A stretch of DNA of 64,000 nt from an uncultured Armatimonadota bacterium (lineage in GTDB: Bacteria > Armatimonadota > Fimbriimonadia > Fimbriimonadales > Fimbriimonadaceae): contig CAIUHP010000079.1 of assembly GCA_903899015.1 (NCBI GenBank), positions 124,001 to 188,000 on the forward strand. Direction: 5' to 3'. Numbering within the stretch: position 1 is the first letter of the stretch; every line of letters begins with the position of its first letter. Shown in pieces: positions 40,046 to 49,621 of the stretch. The notes beneath the pieces are model-generated. The model searched no databases and was not told the origin of the DNA. It saw nothing but the letters and a program-made list of their open reading frames with translations. A program made the translations under genes and the position numbers.

Positions 40046-41170
40046 GTGAAACAAATTGACCGGTTGATCCTGAAAGAGATCGTCGGACCCTGGGTTTTCG
40101 GCGTTGCCATGTTCTCGACGCTGCTCATGGCCGCGACTTATCTCAACCGGATCGCGGATTACATCGTTCACGGCTTACCCCTTAGCCTCGTCGTCAAAAT
40201 CACGCTCCTTCTCATGCCAGCGATGCTGGTGAATTCGTTTGCGATGGCAGTTCTCTTGGCAGGATTGCTCTCGTTTGGAAGGCTAAGTGGCGATAGTGAG
40301 ATTGTCGCCCTGCGGGCTGCGGGCGCAAGCATGATTCGCATCATTCGCCCCGTGATGGCGTTCTCATTCGTCATTGGCGTGGCGACATTCTTCTTCAACA
40401 ACAACGTTGTCCCGCCTGCGGCCGCCGAATCTCAAAAGCTCGTTCTAGACATCGCTAATAAGTCCCAAGGCGTCAAAGGTCAGCCCGTTTCTTTTCCACT
40501 TGTTCAAGACAAAAAAATGATGGGGCAGTTGATGGCCCAAGCATTTGATATTTCCCAGAGCACCCTGAATGGCGTCACGATTGTCGCGTACGACAAAGAT
40601 CTCAAGCCGTCGGTCTACCTGTGGTGCAACACGTTGGAATACATTCCCGACAAAACGCACCAGGGGCATGACAAATGGCACGCAAAGGGAGGAGGCTCGA
40701 TCATTCCCGCCGATGGTGGTCAAATTACTCACTTTGATGAGATGTGGCCCCAGCAAGTAGTTCAGCCAACCCAGTCCCCTGAAGACATCATCACTTTGAA
40801 TAACGGAGACATGAGCATCTATTCGATGGCTCAGATTCAGCACCAAATTGATCGAGGTCGTCGAGACAAGACATTGACCTCTGACCACATTCATAACCTA
40901 GAATATGGATACTGGAACAAGATCTCCGTCGCCGTTGCGGCCTTCATTTTCGGTGCCCTGGGAGCCGTTCTTGGAATTAGAAATCAAAGAGCGAGCACCG
41001 CGTCTGGATTTGCTTTGGCAATCGGAATTATCTTCGGATACTTTGCGCTTGCTAACTTTATGAACGTTTGGGCAATGAGTGGAGTCTTGCCAGCGTGGCT
41101 GGCTAGTTTTGCGCCCATTATTATTGGGTGTGTTGCTGCTGGGGTCCTTATGTGGCGGCGAAACAGTTAG
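40046..41170 (+). CDS. LptF/LptG-family permease
   Basis: This 374-residue protein is the YjgP/YjgQ permease type. Three N-terminal membrane helices (~15-35, 55-80, 100-125) are followed by a periplasmic jellyroll-like region (~130-290) and three C-terminal helices. Typical features are RLILKEIVGPWVFGVAM, the MPAMLVNSFAMAVLLAGLL segment and RLSGDSEIVALRAAGAS. Enteric bacteria use LptF plus LptG; only one permease is in this operon, so it is either a homodimer or the partner is encoded elsewhere. The start is GTG. Confidence 0.9.
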   Translation: MKQIDRLILKEIVGPWVFGVAMFSTLLMAATYLNRIADYIVHGLPLSLVVKITLLLMPAMLVNSFAMAVLLAGLLSFGRLSGDSEIVALRAAGASMIRIIRPVMAFSFVIGVATFFFNNNVVPPAAAESQKLVLDIANKSQGVKGQPVSFPLVQDKKMMGQLMAQAFDISQSTLNGVTIVAYDKDLKPSVYLWCNTLEYIPDKTHQGHDKWHAKGGGSIIPADGGQITHFDEMWPQQVVQPTQSPEDIITLNNGDMSIYSMAQIQHQIDRGRRDKTLTSDHIHNLEYGYWNKISVAVAAFIFGALGAVLGIRNQRASTASGFALAIGIIFGYFALANFMNVWAMSGVLPAWLASFAPIIIGCVAAGVLMWRRNS

Positions 41171-41179
41171 AGAGCTAGA

Positions 41180-42739
41180 TTGATCCAACTTGGCATTTTG
41201 ATCATGCTCGCCTTAATGGGCGGAGTCATCGGGCTTCTTGCTGACGTGGTCGGCAAGAAGCTTGGAAAGAAACGCCTGAGCATCGGGGGCTTGCGCCCCA
41301 AGCACACCGCCCAGTTGGGAACGTTCCTTCTTGGATTTGTGATCTCAATGGTCACCCAGCTTGCCGTACTGACCTTCAGTTCCGGTGTACGTGAATGGGT
41401 TTTGAAAGGGCCGCAAGTAGCCGCGAAACTTCAGCAAGCAAACGAGCGGCTCGACACCATTACCAAGGCATCGGATAAAGCAGCCAAACAAAACCAAACG
41501 CTGACTTCTCAGAATGCCAAGATTTCAAACGATCTCAAGTCACGACAACAGGATCTCAGCAAAGCTCAAGCCAGTTTGGCGGGCCTCAAAAAACAAATTA
41601 GTGCCCTGCAACCACAAATATCGAAGTTATCTTCCCTTGTTCGAAGCGGAAACAAGAAAATCACTGAGCTCAAAAAGTCAGAGCAGAACCTAAAGGCAGC
41701 CAAGATCCAAGGGGAGAAAAACCTCAAGGCTGTTCAAGCGGAGCAGAGACAAGCGAAGGATAAATACAATGCCATCCTAAAAGATAACAAGGCAGTTGAC
41801 AGCCGAAATCTTGAGCTTGTGCAAAAGCAAGACGATCTGATTGCAAAGCAGAAGGTGCTCCAGGGCGAGCAGGACCGGCTAAACAAAGAGCTGCAACAAA
41901 TTCAGGTCGATACGAAGTTGGTGACAGAGGCGCGTGATCGAACCCAACAAGAACTCACCGATTCTCAACAAAAACTAACTGACGCCAATAAACAATTATC
42001 TTCAGTTCGAGAAGAGCTTGCCTCGACGGAAGAAGCTTTAAAGAACTCCAACATCCGCGTTTCGGGCTGGAAGGAAATTTCCGCGATTGCCCGCCGCGAG
42101 TCGATGATCTATCGGATTGGAGAAGAGGTGGCTCGCCTTTCAGTTCGACCAGGCTTGAGAGAGGTAGCGGCACGGAGTGAACTCACTTCACTTGTACGAC
42201 GATGTCGAGTAGAAGCGCAAAGGCGAGGGGCTCACAGCACTCCCGATTTCCCCGTCGCGGGCATCTTCAATCACGTCGATCGAGACTCCCAGCAAACGAT
42301 CACGACGTCGGCCATTGAGGCTCAAATTCTTTCCGAAATTACCTCCGCCAAGACGGAGATGGTCCTCATTGCCTCGTCAAGCCTCAACGCATTTCGCGGT
42401 GAGCCTGTGTCACTGGAGATTACGGTTCTTCCAAACCCCTCGATCTATTCCGCAGGCCAGATTATTTCTGAGACTTTGATTGACGGCAACCGAGGAGACA
42501 CGGTTATTTCCGAACAGTTCTCCAAATTCCTTCAGCAGGGAGTGAAGGACCGTGCTATCAAGGATGGAATGATTCCGATCTCCAATAGTGATATCTCCTT
42601 TGGTGAGGTCACCTTGCCCGACGCACTCAGGGTGATTGAGATGCTCAAAAAGGCGGACCGAAAAGTCAGGCTCCAAGCTATTTCCTTAACGAATGTTCGT
42701 GCCGCCGACCCACTGAGAATCGACTTCAAACTTCGCTAA
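41180..42739 (+). CDS. DUF3084 coiled-coil membrane protein
   Basis: This 519-residue protein starts with TTG. Two N-terminal membrane helices (~1-20 and 48-68) flank LGKKRLSIGGLRPKHTAQ, the DUF3084 signature. A long coiled coil runs from about residue 85 to 290 (Lys/Gln/Glu/Leu-rich; LKKQISALQPQISKLSSL). The C-terminal domain (~295-519) has RRESMIYRIGEEVARLSV and ends VRAADPLRIDFKLR. DUF3084 proteins are known from Cyanobacteria and related phyla with no assigned role. Membership of the Lpt-type operon, 9 bases after the permease, suggests an envelope function. Confidence 0.82.
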   Translation: MIQLGILIMLALMGGVIGLLADVVGKKLGKKRLSIGGLRPKHTAQLGTFLLGFVISMVTQLAVLTFSSGVREWVLKGPQVAAKLQQANERLDTITKASDKAAKQNQTLTSQNAKISNDLKSRQQDLSKAQASLAGLKKQISALQPQISKLSSLVRSGNKKITELKKSEQNLKAAKIQGEKNLKAVQAEQRQAKDKYNAILKDNKAVDSRNLELVQKQDDLIAKQKVLQGEQDRLNKELQQIQVDTKLVTEARDRTQQELTDSQQKLTDANKQLSSVREELASTEEALKNSNIRVSGWKEISAIARRESMIYRIGEEVARLSVRPGLREVAARSELTSLVRRCRVEAQRRGAHSTPDFPVAGIFNHVDRDSQQTITTSAIEAQILSEITSAKTEMVLIASSSLNAFRGEPVSLEITVLPNPSIYSAGQIISETLIDGNRGDTVISEQFSKFLQQGVKDRAIKDGMIPISNSDISFGEVTLPDALRVIEMLKKADRKVRLQAISLTNVRAADPLRIDFKLR

Positions 42740-42743
42740 GACC

Positions 42744-43160
42744 ATGAACGACAAGACGGTATTAGCGATTGATCCCGGAACCGCCAAATGCGGCATGGCA
42801 CTGGTCACAAGAAAGACTGGAGGCCAAATAAGCCTTGACTGGCGATTCATCGCCCGGACGGAAGACATCATTGCCGAAATGAGAAAGGCAAAGGAAATCC
42901 ATCCCTACGAACTCGTCATCATCGGCGGCGGAACGTTCAGCAACAAGATCGTCGCATTGATCCGAGATGAGTTGCCAGGGACCGCCATTCTAGTTGTCGA
43001 TGAACAAGATACAACGTTGCAAGCTCGCGAGCGCTATTGGTCATTTGTGAAACGAAGAGGTTGGCGATGCCTTTTGCCGTCAACGCTTCAAGTGCCGCCC
43101 GAACCAGTGGACGACTTCGTCGCCTTCATCCTTGCCGAACGTGTCCTTCAACAAGCCTAA
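42744..43160 (+). CDS. RuvC/YqgF-fold nuclease-like protein
   Basis: This 138-residue protein has an RNase H-like fold. VLAIDPGTAKCGMALV carries the first catalytic Asp, VIIGGGTFSNKIV is the central strand, VVDEQDTTLQARERYW holds the Glu region, and EPVDDFVAFILAERVL the last Asp. It is the size of YqgF and related to the RuvC-like pre-16S rRNA nuclease group. It is 4 bases downstream of the DUF3084 gene, as in several other genomes by my recollection. The substrate (rRNA or junction DNA) is uncertain. Confidence 0.78.
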   Translation: MNDKTVLAIDPGTAKCGMALVTRKTGGQISLDWRFIARTEDIIAEMRKAKEIHPYELVIIGGGTFSNKIVALIRDELPGTAILVVDEQDTTLQARERYWSFVKRRGWRCLLPSTLQVPPEPVDDFVAFILAERVLQQA

Positions 43161-43165
43161 CGCAA

Positions 43166-44188
43166 TCACTTAATCGTGATGCTGGAATAGAAGCGTTTGA
43201 CATCCGCTGAATCCAACAGACCTCTCGGAACCGTACAAGCAAATAAGTACAGTTTCCCGTCTTGAACCGCAACATCCACGCGCCCCTGAATGTCTCCATC
43301 GTCGTAAGTTACCGATCGGAAGTTAAGTTTATTGACCGTTACGGTGGTGAACGGATTGAATTTGACCGTGTCACCGTCATCGTTGATTCCGTATTTGCTC
43401 GCAATCAATTTATCAATCCCTTCTTCATCCAGTTGGTCGACGATTGCGGGTGTTAATTCGGCATAAACGGCCGTATACGAGACGTATCCAAATTCACCCG
43501 AGAATCCGACTGGCTTGATTTCATCGCCGCTGAAGTCCGGCACGTCGTCGGTCTCTTTCAATGCGACGGGAGTCCACACCGTTAAGTGTTTCTTAACGAG
43601 AACGGCATCTTCAGCGGTGGGCCCGAAGGATGTCATTTTGCCGGGGGCAATGTCTTTCGCAAGCTTGAAAGACTCAAAAACATGATTGACCGATGCGCTA
43701 TCAGGCATCTTGGTTCCAGAGAGCGCTAGCGTAAACATGCAGCTATTGGTCCGACAAATCCGATAGCGAAAGACGGTTCCATCATCCTTCTTTCCTTCAA
43801 CTTCGATCGCTGGGAATCCAGAAACGGTGAGATAGCTCAACTTCGAGAGCTTTGCTTCACTTAGCTCTACGAGTCCAAAGAGCTTGTCTTCAATTTTCGT
43901 CGCCACCGAATCAGCGGGATCTTCGTCTTTTTCAAATTCGCTTCTCAGGACCTGGAGACTGCAATCGGGCCACCCTTTCAAGTTAAGAGTGACGGATGAA
44001 AGTCGCTTTTGGGGAACCGTCGGATAGGAGATTAATCCGGTCCCTATCGGCACCGACAGCGATGGACCAACCTTAGTCTCGATGGACTTCCAAGGTGACG
44101 GAGTCAATTTCTTAACCTTGGTAGCGCTCTTCTGAACTCCACCCGCGAGGAGTACGGCCACAATCAATCCAAATTGAGAAAACTGCAT
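43166..44188 (-). CDS. Secreted protein of unknown function
   Basis: This protein is about 340 residues from ATG 44188 (the track uses a TTG three codons earlier). The N-terminal hydrophobic stretch (FSQFGLIVAVLLAGGVQ) is a likely signal sequence. The mature part alternates strands and helices (LSKLSYLTVSGFPAIEVEG, VFRYRICRTNSCMFTLALS, SVNHVFESFKLAKD). The layout of two similar halves, each ending in a helix such as DSADVKRFYSSITIK, suggests an internal repeat. The two Cys in CRTNSC could pair. No family is recognised. It converges on the RuvC-like gene with 5 bases between. Confidence 0.65.
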   Translation of the reverse strand: MQFSQFGLIVAVLLAGGVQKSATKVKKLTPSPWKSIETKVGPSLSVPIGTGLISYPTVPQKRLSSVTLNLKGWPDCSLQVLRSEFEKDEDPADSVATKIEDKLFGLVELSEAKLSKLSYLTVSGFPAIEVEGKKDDGTVFRYRICRTNSCMFTLALSGTKMPDSASVNHVFESFKLAKDIAPGKMTSFGPTAEDAVLVKKHLTVWTPVALKETDDVPDFSGDEIKPVGFSGEFGYVSYTAVYAELTPAIVDQLDEEGIDKLIASKYGINDDGDTVKFNPFTTVTVNKLNFRSVTYDDGDIQGRVDVAVQDGKLYLFACTVPRGLLDSADVKRFYSSITIK

Positions 44189-44360
44189 GAGATCCAAATG
44201 ATAGTAGCGCTCAAAGAATAGTTTTTGCCCGCAATTTGCAGTCTCGACTGCGAAGTTAACCCACGTTTCTCAGCCTGTATGAGAACCACAAATATCCAGT
44301 TGGCCGCCAGTTATTTATTGTCTTATTACTGCTTTAACACGTGAAAAATCGGTCGGGAGG

Positions 44361-44366
44361 TAAACT
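44361..44366 (+). promoter_or_regulatory. -10-like TAAACT-N6-ATG (bipA), with upstream GGGAGG
   Basis: TAAACT-agcgtc-ATG fits the leaderless pattern. A GGGAGG 12 bases before the ATG could instead be a distant SD, so this start may be either type. Confidence 0.35.
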
Positions 44367-44372
44367 AGCGTC

Positions 44373-46205
44373 ATGCCCTCCCTTATAAGAAACGTTGGTA
44401 TTATTGCGCACGTCGACCATGGTAAGACGACGCTCGTTGATGCCATTTTTAAGCAAGCTGGATTGTTCCGAGAAAACCAGCACATGGGCGAACGTATCAT
44501 GGACTCCAACGACTTGGAACGTGAAAAGGGCATCACGATCCTGTCGAAGGTAGCGTCCGTTCATTACAAGGAATATAAGATCAACATCGTTGACACTCCT
44601 GGCCACGCCGACTTCGGCGGAGAGGTCGAGCGAGTGCTTTCGATGGTTGACGGAGTTTTACTCATCGTTGATGCCAATGAGGGCCCGATGCCGCAAACCC
44701 GTTTCGTCTTAAAGAAAGCGTTCGAGAACGGCCTTAAGCCGATCGTTTGCATTAATAAAATTGACCGCGAGAATGCACAGCCGCTTCATGCGTACGATAA
44801 AACCCTCGATCTCTTTATCGATCTAGGCGCAAGCGAAGACGACCTGTTCTTCCCCCATCTCTACACTTCTGGACACGGTGGATTTGCCCGAGTAAGCCCT
44901 GACGGCAGCGAAAAGGACATGCGTGAACTTTTCGAGATGATCGTCAACTCGGTACCACCCCCTCCTGTATCCACCGACGGCGCTTTCCTACTTCAGGTCA
45001 ACAACCTGGATTACAGCGAGTACCTCGGCCGAATGTTTGGAGGAAAGGTTCTTAGAGGCACCTTGAAAGTGGGAGATCGAGTTCTCCAACTTCGAGATGG
45101 CTCTACCAAAACCAGCGGATTCAACATCACGAAGCTTTGGACATACGAAGGAATCGAACTCAAGGAAGTTGAATCGATTTCGGCGGGCGAAATTGCGATG
45201 ATGTCCGGTTTGGATAACGTTCTCATTTCCGACACCATCGCTCACGTTGAAGGTGCGGAAGCCCTTCCTGCGATCAAGGTTGAGCCCTCGACTTTGACGA
45301 TGAATTTCTATGCCAACAACTCTCCGCTCGCCGGAAAGGACGGAGGCAAATTCCTCACGATCCATAAAATTCGTGAGCGAGTCGAGAAGGAAGAAGCGAT
45401 CAGCGTTTCGATCAAGATCGATACCAATGCTGACAGCGACACGGTAAAAGTCAAGGCAAGAGGCGAATTGCAGCTTGCGATTTTGATTGAGACGATGAGA
45501 CGTGAAGGTTACGAAATGCAGATTTCTCGCCCGCAGGTTATCTTGCAGCGCAACGAGAAAGGCGGCATTGAAGAGCCTTGCGAAATCGCGATCCTCGAGC
45601 TTCCTGAAGAAGCAGTCGGTGTCGTCATGGAAGATTTGAGCCGACGAAAGGGAGAATTGCGCGACATGCGCAAGAACCCGAACGGCACAACTGTTCTTGA
45701 ATACGCTATTCCGACACGTGGATTGATCGGTTTCCGATCAAACTACCTCACCATGACTCGCGGTTTGGGTCTCGTGTCATCTCTCTTTGATGGCTACCAA
45801 CCGTACAAGGGTGAAATTCTTGGTCGAACTCAAGGTTCCTTGATTTCTAAGGACACTGGAAAGCTCACTCGGTACGCTTACGAAGACGTTCAAGAGCGAG
45901 GAACCCTGTTCTACGAAGTCGGCACCGACCTGTACGCGGGAATGATTTGCGGCGCCTGTGCTCGGGACGAAGACATGATCGTCAACGCCACCAAGCAGAA
46001 AGCGGCCAACAACATCCGGTCGGCAACGTCAGAACAGACGGCAAGCCTGGATCCGCACCGAGACTTCTCGCTGGAGCAGGCACTGTCATGGCTTCGCGAC
46101 GATGAACTTCTTGAGGTTACTCCGAAGCAGCTTCGCTTCCGAAAGAAGATCCTTGATCACAGTGAGCGACGAGTTTCTGAGCGACGCAACGAAGTCGTCG
46201 TTTAA
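44373..46205 (+). CDS. typA: Ribosome-associated GTPase TypA/BipA
   Basis: This translational GTPase of 610 residues (normal length) helps 50S assembly and stress growth. The G motifs are [15 protein letters not shown] (G1), REKGITIL (G2), [14 protein letters not shown] (G3), [12 protein letters not shown] (G4). EF-G-like domains II-III and V follow, with the BipA-specific GRGELQL-like element ([19 protein letters not shown]), [17 protein letters not shown] and [17 protein letters not shown], and the C-terminal domain to [17 protein letters not shown] terminator follows at 46225-46257. Confidence 0.97.
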   Translation: MPSLIRNVGIIAHVDHGKTTLVDAIFKQAGLFRENQHMGERIMDSNDLEREKGITILSKVASVHYKEYKINIVDTPGHADFGGEVERVLSMVDGVLLIVDANEGPMPQTRFVLKKAFENGLKPIVCINKIDRENAQPLHAYDKTLDLFIDLGASEDDLFFPHLYTSGHGGFARVSPDGSEKDMRELFEMIVNSVPPPPVSTDGAFLLQVNNLDYSEYLGRMFGGKVLRGTLKVGDRVLQLRDGSTKTSGFNITKLWTYEGIELKEVESISAGEIAMMSGLDNVLISDTIAHVEGAEALPAIKVEPSTLTMNFYANNSPLAGKDGGKFLTIHKIRERVEKEEAISVSIKIDTNADSDTVKVKARGELQLAILIETMRREGYEMQISRPQVILQRNEKGGIEEPCEIAILELPEEAVGVVMEDLSRRKGELRDMRKNPNGTTVLEYAIPTRGLIGFRSNYLTMTRGLGLVSSLFDGYQPYKGEILGRTQGSLISKDTGKLTRYAYEDVQERGTLFYEVGTDLYAGMICGACARDEDMIVNATKQKAANNIRSATSEQTASLDPHRDFSLEQALSWLRDDELLEVTPKQLRFRKKILDHSERRVSERRNEVVV

Positions 46206-46224
46206 GATCCCGGTCTAAAGACGA

Positions 46225-46257
46225 GAAGGGGGGCAGGTTTAAGATCTGCTCCCCTTC
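46225..46257 (+). terminator. Terminator after typA
   Basis: GAAGGGGGGCAG / CTGCTCCCCTTC (12 bp with one G-U) is followed by GTTTGTTT. It starts 20 bases past the typA stop. Confidence 0.85.
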
Positions 46258-46326
46258 GTTTGTTTGGATGCTCGGATAAGTTGGAAGCGTAGCGAATCGA
46301 TGCCGTTCCACCTTGGCCCCAGGGGA

Positions 46327-46332
46327 TAGAAT
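46327..46332 (+). promoter_or_regulatory. -10 box, TAGAAT-N6-ATG (trpG/pabA)
   Basis: TAGAAT-agacac-ATG, with no SD; a leaderless-type start. Confidence 0.55.
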
Positions 46333-46338
46333 AGACAC

Positions 46339-46947
46339 ATGATTCTGGTCATCGACAACTACGACTCGTTCACATACAACTTGGTCCAATATTTGGGGCA
46401 ATGTGACGTCGAGATTGTTGTTCGTCGCAACGACCAAATTGCGCTCGACGAGATTGCAAGATTGAAGCCCGCGGGAATCATGCTCTCACCAGGACCCTGC
46501 ACCCCTAAAGAGTCGGGTGTGTGCCTCAACATCCTGGCCGCGGCTCTTTCAAGCGATCCTGGGCCTTTTGGAGTGCCTCTGTTTGGCGTTTGCCTGGGCC
46601 ATCAAGCAATTGGCGAAGTTGCCGGCGGAGTGGTGAGGCAAGCAGTGAAGATCATGCACGGTAAGGCTTCGATGGTCACTCACGATGGGAAAGGACTTTT
46701 TGAGGGGATGCCCAATCCGTTCAGTGCAATTCGGTACCACTCACTCATCGTAACTGCCGACTCCATCCCACCAGGATTCATCGTGACCGCCACCTCAGAC
46801 GACGATCATGAAGTAATGGGTCTTCGACACAAGACCCTCCCGATAGAAGGTGTCCAGTTCCACCCCGAGTCCGTTTTGACGGAGCAAGGATTTAAGATCG
46901 TAGAGAACTTTGCCAAACGAGTCAAGCAAACTCTGGTGGCTGTCTAA
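46339..46947 (+). CDS. Class I glutamine amidotransferase TrpG/PabA
   Basis: This 202-residue glutaminase subunit supplies ammonia to anthranilate synthase or aminodeoxychorismate synthase. It begins LVIDNYDSFTYNLVQYLGQ. The oxyanion strand is GIMLSPGPCTPKE, the nucleophile Cys is in FGVCLGHQAIGEV, IRYHSLIV is the trpG/pabA hallmark, and the His-Glu pair lies in EGVQFHPESVLTEQG. No trpE, pabB or other tryptophan gene adjoins it, so it may serve both pathways as an amphibolic subunit. It has its own promoter and terminator. Confidence 0.93.
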   Translation: MILVIDNYDSFTYNLVQYLGQCDVEIVVRRNDQIALDEIARLKPAGIMLSPGPCTPKESGVCLNILAAALSSDPGPFGVPLFGVCLGHQAIGEVAGGVVRQAVKIMHGKASMVTHDGKGLFEGMPNPFSAIRYHSLIVTADSIPPGFIVTATSDDDHEVMGLRHKTLPIEGVQFHPESVLTEQGFKIVENFAKRVKQTLVAV

Positions 46948-46949
46948 AC

Positions 46950-46982
46950 AAAAAGCCCGATGCTATCGGCATCGGGCTTTTT
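46950..46982. terminator. Bidirectional terminator, trpG / histidine kinase
   Basis: AAAAAGCCCGATG / CATCGGGCTTTTT is a perfect 13-bp stem with a 7-base loop and U-tracts in both directions, between convergent genes. Confidence 0.93.
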
Positions 46983-47000
46983 GTTCGATTTGAGCTTAAT

Positions 47001-48755
47001 TTAGTTGTTCTCGGCTTTGGCGCGCTCAACGTCTAGTTCGACCGGGATGCGAACCCAGAAGGTTGATCCTTGGTTCAACTCGGACTCAACCCAGATTTGA
47101 CCCATGTGGACTTGGACTACCAAGTGGTGCACCAGGTACAGGCCAAGACCCGTTCCGTAGATCTTTCGGTTGTCTTCGTTGTTGACGCGGTGGAACTTCT
47201 CGAAAACCTTCGTGAGGTGATCTTTAGGAATTCCAAGGCCTTGGTCTTCAACTCCGAGCAGGAAGGTCTGACCTTCGTTCCTTACATGAACCTTGATCTG
47301 CCCACCGTTTGGCGAGTACTTGATCGCGTTGTTCAAGAGGTTCGTGAGGATCTGATCCAGCTTGTCTTCGTCGCCGATGATGGTTACCGGAAGCTCGTTT
47401 TGAACGTCTAGGCTCAGTTCGTGCTTGCTGGTGGCCTGCTTTTGGATCATGACGACCTTTTCAAGCAGTGGCAACAGTTCAAAGCGCGTGTAGTTCGGTT
47501 TCAGGCTCTCACCCGATTCGATGCGAGCTGTATTCAACAGGTCGTCAATGAGACGGCGCAATCGGTCGCACTCAGTATCGATGATCGTGTGGAACTCGTG
47601 TCGCTCCTCAGCACCATAAAACTCTTCGCCGTCCAAAAGTGTACGGACAAAGCCCTTGATCGCTGTGAGAGGCGTTCGAAGCTCGTGAGAGGCCATCGCA
47701 ACAAAGCTCGACTTCATCTTATCGATGTTGCGCATCTCGGTGACGTCGTTGAGAATGGCGACGACTCCAAGGTCCTTCCCATCCTCTCCTCGAACCGCAG
47801 CGGCTTGAACTTCGTAAATTCGTTCCGTGTTGCCCAGAGTGACCGTGATTTCGTCCTTGCCGCCTTCAGCAGAGTTTCGGGCGGTGGTCAAAACTTCGTG
47901 AAGTTCTGGAATCGGAATGATGTCGATCGCTTGCTTGCCAATCGCGTCATTACCCAACGAGAACAACGTTCGAGCAGTCGCGTTGATTTGGCTCAATCGT
48001 CCTTCTGACGAAACCAGAATCAAACCTGCGCTGAGCGATTCGAATGTTTGAAGGAGTTCTTCTCGCTCTTCGATTACTTCTCGGTAGAGCTGAAGGTTCG
48101 CGATGATCGATCCGACGTTGCGAGCCATTCGCTCGAGCAATCGGACGTCTTCGTCGTTGAAATCTTCTCCGTGTCGCTTGTTGAATGCGTGTAGTACACC
48201 GATCGTCGTTCGATCGATGACACGGTTCTCTTCGTCCCGCTTCTCAATCAAGAGGGGAACGGTCACGCCGTTCTGGATATGGAGCAGGCCGAATGGGTCT
48301 TCCTTAGTGCGCGGATCATTGACCGCGTCGTGGAAAATAACCGCTTCTGCCTTGCGATAAACCAGACCGGACACGCCATGAGTGGCACGAACACGGAAAA
48401 GCTTCAGTCGATCTTCTTCAACTCCGTAACTTGGAGGAATACCGATCAGCTCTCCCGCTTCTCGATCGTAAAACATGATGACAATCTTCTCTGCTTGAAG
48501 AATCATCGCAATGCGCTGCACCAGACGACGCAGAGTGACATCCGCCTCATTGATTGGCGCAACATCCATCGATGAATCAATTCCGCGATTAGTTGCGGAT
48601 GGAAGATTCTTATCTGTTTCAAGCTGTCGAACACGACGTTGTTCACCCTCTAAAGCAGCCTCAAGCTCGCGAATTCGCTTTGCAGCGTTGGCAAGTTGAG
48701 CGCTCAGGTTGGACAACTCGTTCGATTGGTTCTCTTCTTCGGACGACACGTGCAT
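47001..48755 (-). CDS. Soluble GAF-PAS sensor histidine kinase
   Basis: This kinase is about 584 residues from ATG 48755 (the track's TTG is 12 codons upstream). An N-terminal coiled coil (~10-50) is followed by a GAF domain (~70-215; FRVRATHGVSGLVYRKAEAV) and a PAS domain (~235-345; LFSLGNDAIGKQAIDIIPI). Next comes HisKA with the phospho-His in FVAMASHELRTPLTAIKGF, then HATPase_c with the N box LLNNAIKYSPNGGQI, VEDQGLGIPKDHL and YGTGLGLYLVHHL. No membrane helix is present, so the signal is cytoplasmic (small ligand or redox through GAF/PAS). No response regulator is adjacent: it is an orphan kinase. A CGCGCA-N5-TGCGCG palindrome lies just upstream. Confidence 0.92.
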   Translation of the reverse strand: MHVSSEEENQSNELSNLSAQLANAAKRIRELEAALEGEQRRVRQLETDKNLPSATNRGIDSSMDVAPINEADVTLRRLVQRIAMILQAEKIVIMFYDREAGELIGIPPSYGVEEDRLKLFRVRATHGVSGLVYRKAEAVIFHDAVNDPRTKEDPFGLLHIQNGVTVPLLIEKRDEENRVIDRTTIGVLHAFNKRHGEDFNDEDVRLLERMARNVGSIIANLQLYREVIEEREELLQTFESLSAGLILVSSEGRLSQINATARTLFSLGNDAIGKQAIDIIPIPELHEVLTTARNSAEGGKDEITVTLGNTERIYEVQAAAVRGEDGKDLGVVAILNDVTEMRNIDKMKSSFVAMASHELRTPLTAIKGFVRTLLDGEEFYGAEERHEFHTIIDTECDRLRRLIDDLLNTARIESGESLKPNYTRFELLPLLEKVVMIQKQATSKHELSLDVQNELPVTIIGDEDKLDQILTNLLNNAIKYSPNGGQIKVHVRNEGQTFLLGVEDQGLGIPKDHLTKVFEKFHRVNNEDNRKIYGTGLGLYLVHHLVVQVHMGQIWVESELNQGSTFWVRIPVELDVERAKAENN

Positions 48756-48769
48756 GAATCTACCCCAGA

Positions 48770-48786
48770 CGCGCACATGATGCGCG
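48770..48786. promoter_or_regulatory. Palindrome upstream of histidine kinase
   Basis: CGCGCA-catga-TGCGCG is a perfect 6-5-6 inverted repeat 15 bases upstream of the kinase ATG. It could be an operator or a 5' UTR hairpin. Confidence 0.35.
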
Positions 48787-48897
48787 CGCAATTTACCTTT
48801 CCAACCTCATCGTTAGAATCCTTTGTAATCGTTAATACTGCCGGTGTTCACGATATTTCCTGAAACAAGCCTCATATCTCTTCATTGAAACCCGCGT

Positions 48898-48903
48898 TAT
48901 ACT
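48898..48903 (+). promoter_or_regulatory. -10 box, TATACT-N8-ATG (Lon-N protein)
   Basis: TATACT-taaagcgg-ATG (48912). It places transcription start within a base or two of the ATG and selects it over the track's start at 48885. Confidence 0.45.
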
Positions 48904-48911
48904 TAAAGCGG

Positions 48912-49580
48912 ATGGCTAAGGAACTCGAAGAACTGCCTTTGTTTCCCCTAAACACGGTTTTGTTTCCGTATGCCTCAGTGCAATTGCACGTTTTTGAGGA
49001 CCGGTATCGCGAAATGGTGCGTAGCTGTTTAGAGTTCGATAGGCCTTTTGGCATAGTGCTCATTCGCACCGGCAGCGAGGTGAGCAAGCATATCGACCCG
49101 TACATGGTCGGAACGGCCGTTCGTATCGTTCAAGTTCATACCTATGACGACGGCAGAATGGACATCCAGGTTCAGGGAGAACGAAGATTTCGCATCCGAG
49201 AACTTGATGAGTCCCATTCCTATTTGGTTGGCAAGGTTGAACCGGTTGTCGAGCATGAGATTGAAGAATCCGATCGAGCAGCTGAGTTATTAACGCGAGC
49301 ACGAGAGGAATTTGAGGTGCTCATTCAAAGATTATTTGCTCGTCAAGAATTCTCGGTCCAGGTTGTGTTCCCAACGGATCCCGTAGCACTCTCGTTCACC
49401 ATCGCGAACCTGCTCCAAATGGAAAACCTCGAGAAGCAAAGATTGCTAGAGACAACCGACACGCTGGAGCGAGTGGAAGACCTTCTGCCCATTCTAGAAA
49501 CTCAGATTTTAGAGTCACGCCAGCCAAACTATTATCGACTGACTGGAAACGATCTGAAAGAGTGGATCACGCCTAACTAA
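48912..49580 (+). CDS. Lon N-terminal-domain protein (no ATPase)
   Basis: This 222-residue protein contains only the substrate-binding LON domain. The N-terminus is LEELPLFPLNTVLFPYASVQ, followed by LHVFEDRYREMVRSCLE, RPFGIVLIRTG and VGTAVRIVQVHTYDDGRMDI. The C-terminal helical part holds FTIANLLQMENLEKQRLLE. The AAA and protease domains of full Lon are absent, as in the widespread stand-alone YloN/COG2802 group. Its function is unclear; adaptor or chaperone-like peptide binding is a reasonable guess. Confidence 0.88.
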   Translation: MAKELEELPLFPLNTVLFPYASVQLHVFEDRYREMVRSCLEFDRPFGIVLIRTGSEVSKHIDPYMVGTAVRIVQVHTYDDGRMDIQVQGERRFRIRELDESHSYLVGKVEPVVEHEIEESDRAAELLTRAREEFEVLIQRLFARQEFSVQVVFPTDPVALSFTIANLLQMENLEKQRLLETTDTLERVEDLLPILETQILESRQPNYYRLTGNDLKEWITPN

Positions 49581-49621
49581 TCCTTTCTGAGAGCACCGAT
49601 TATTGGGCTCGTAGCACGCTG

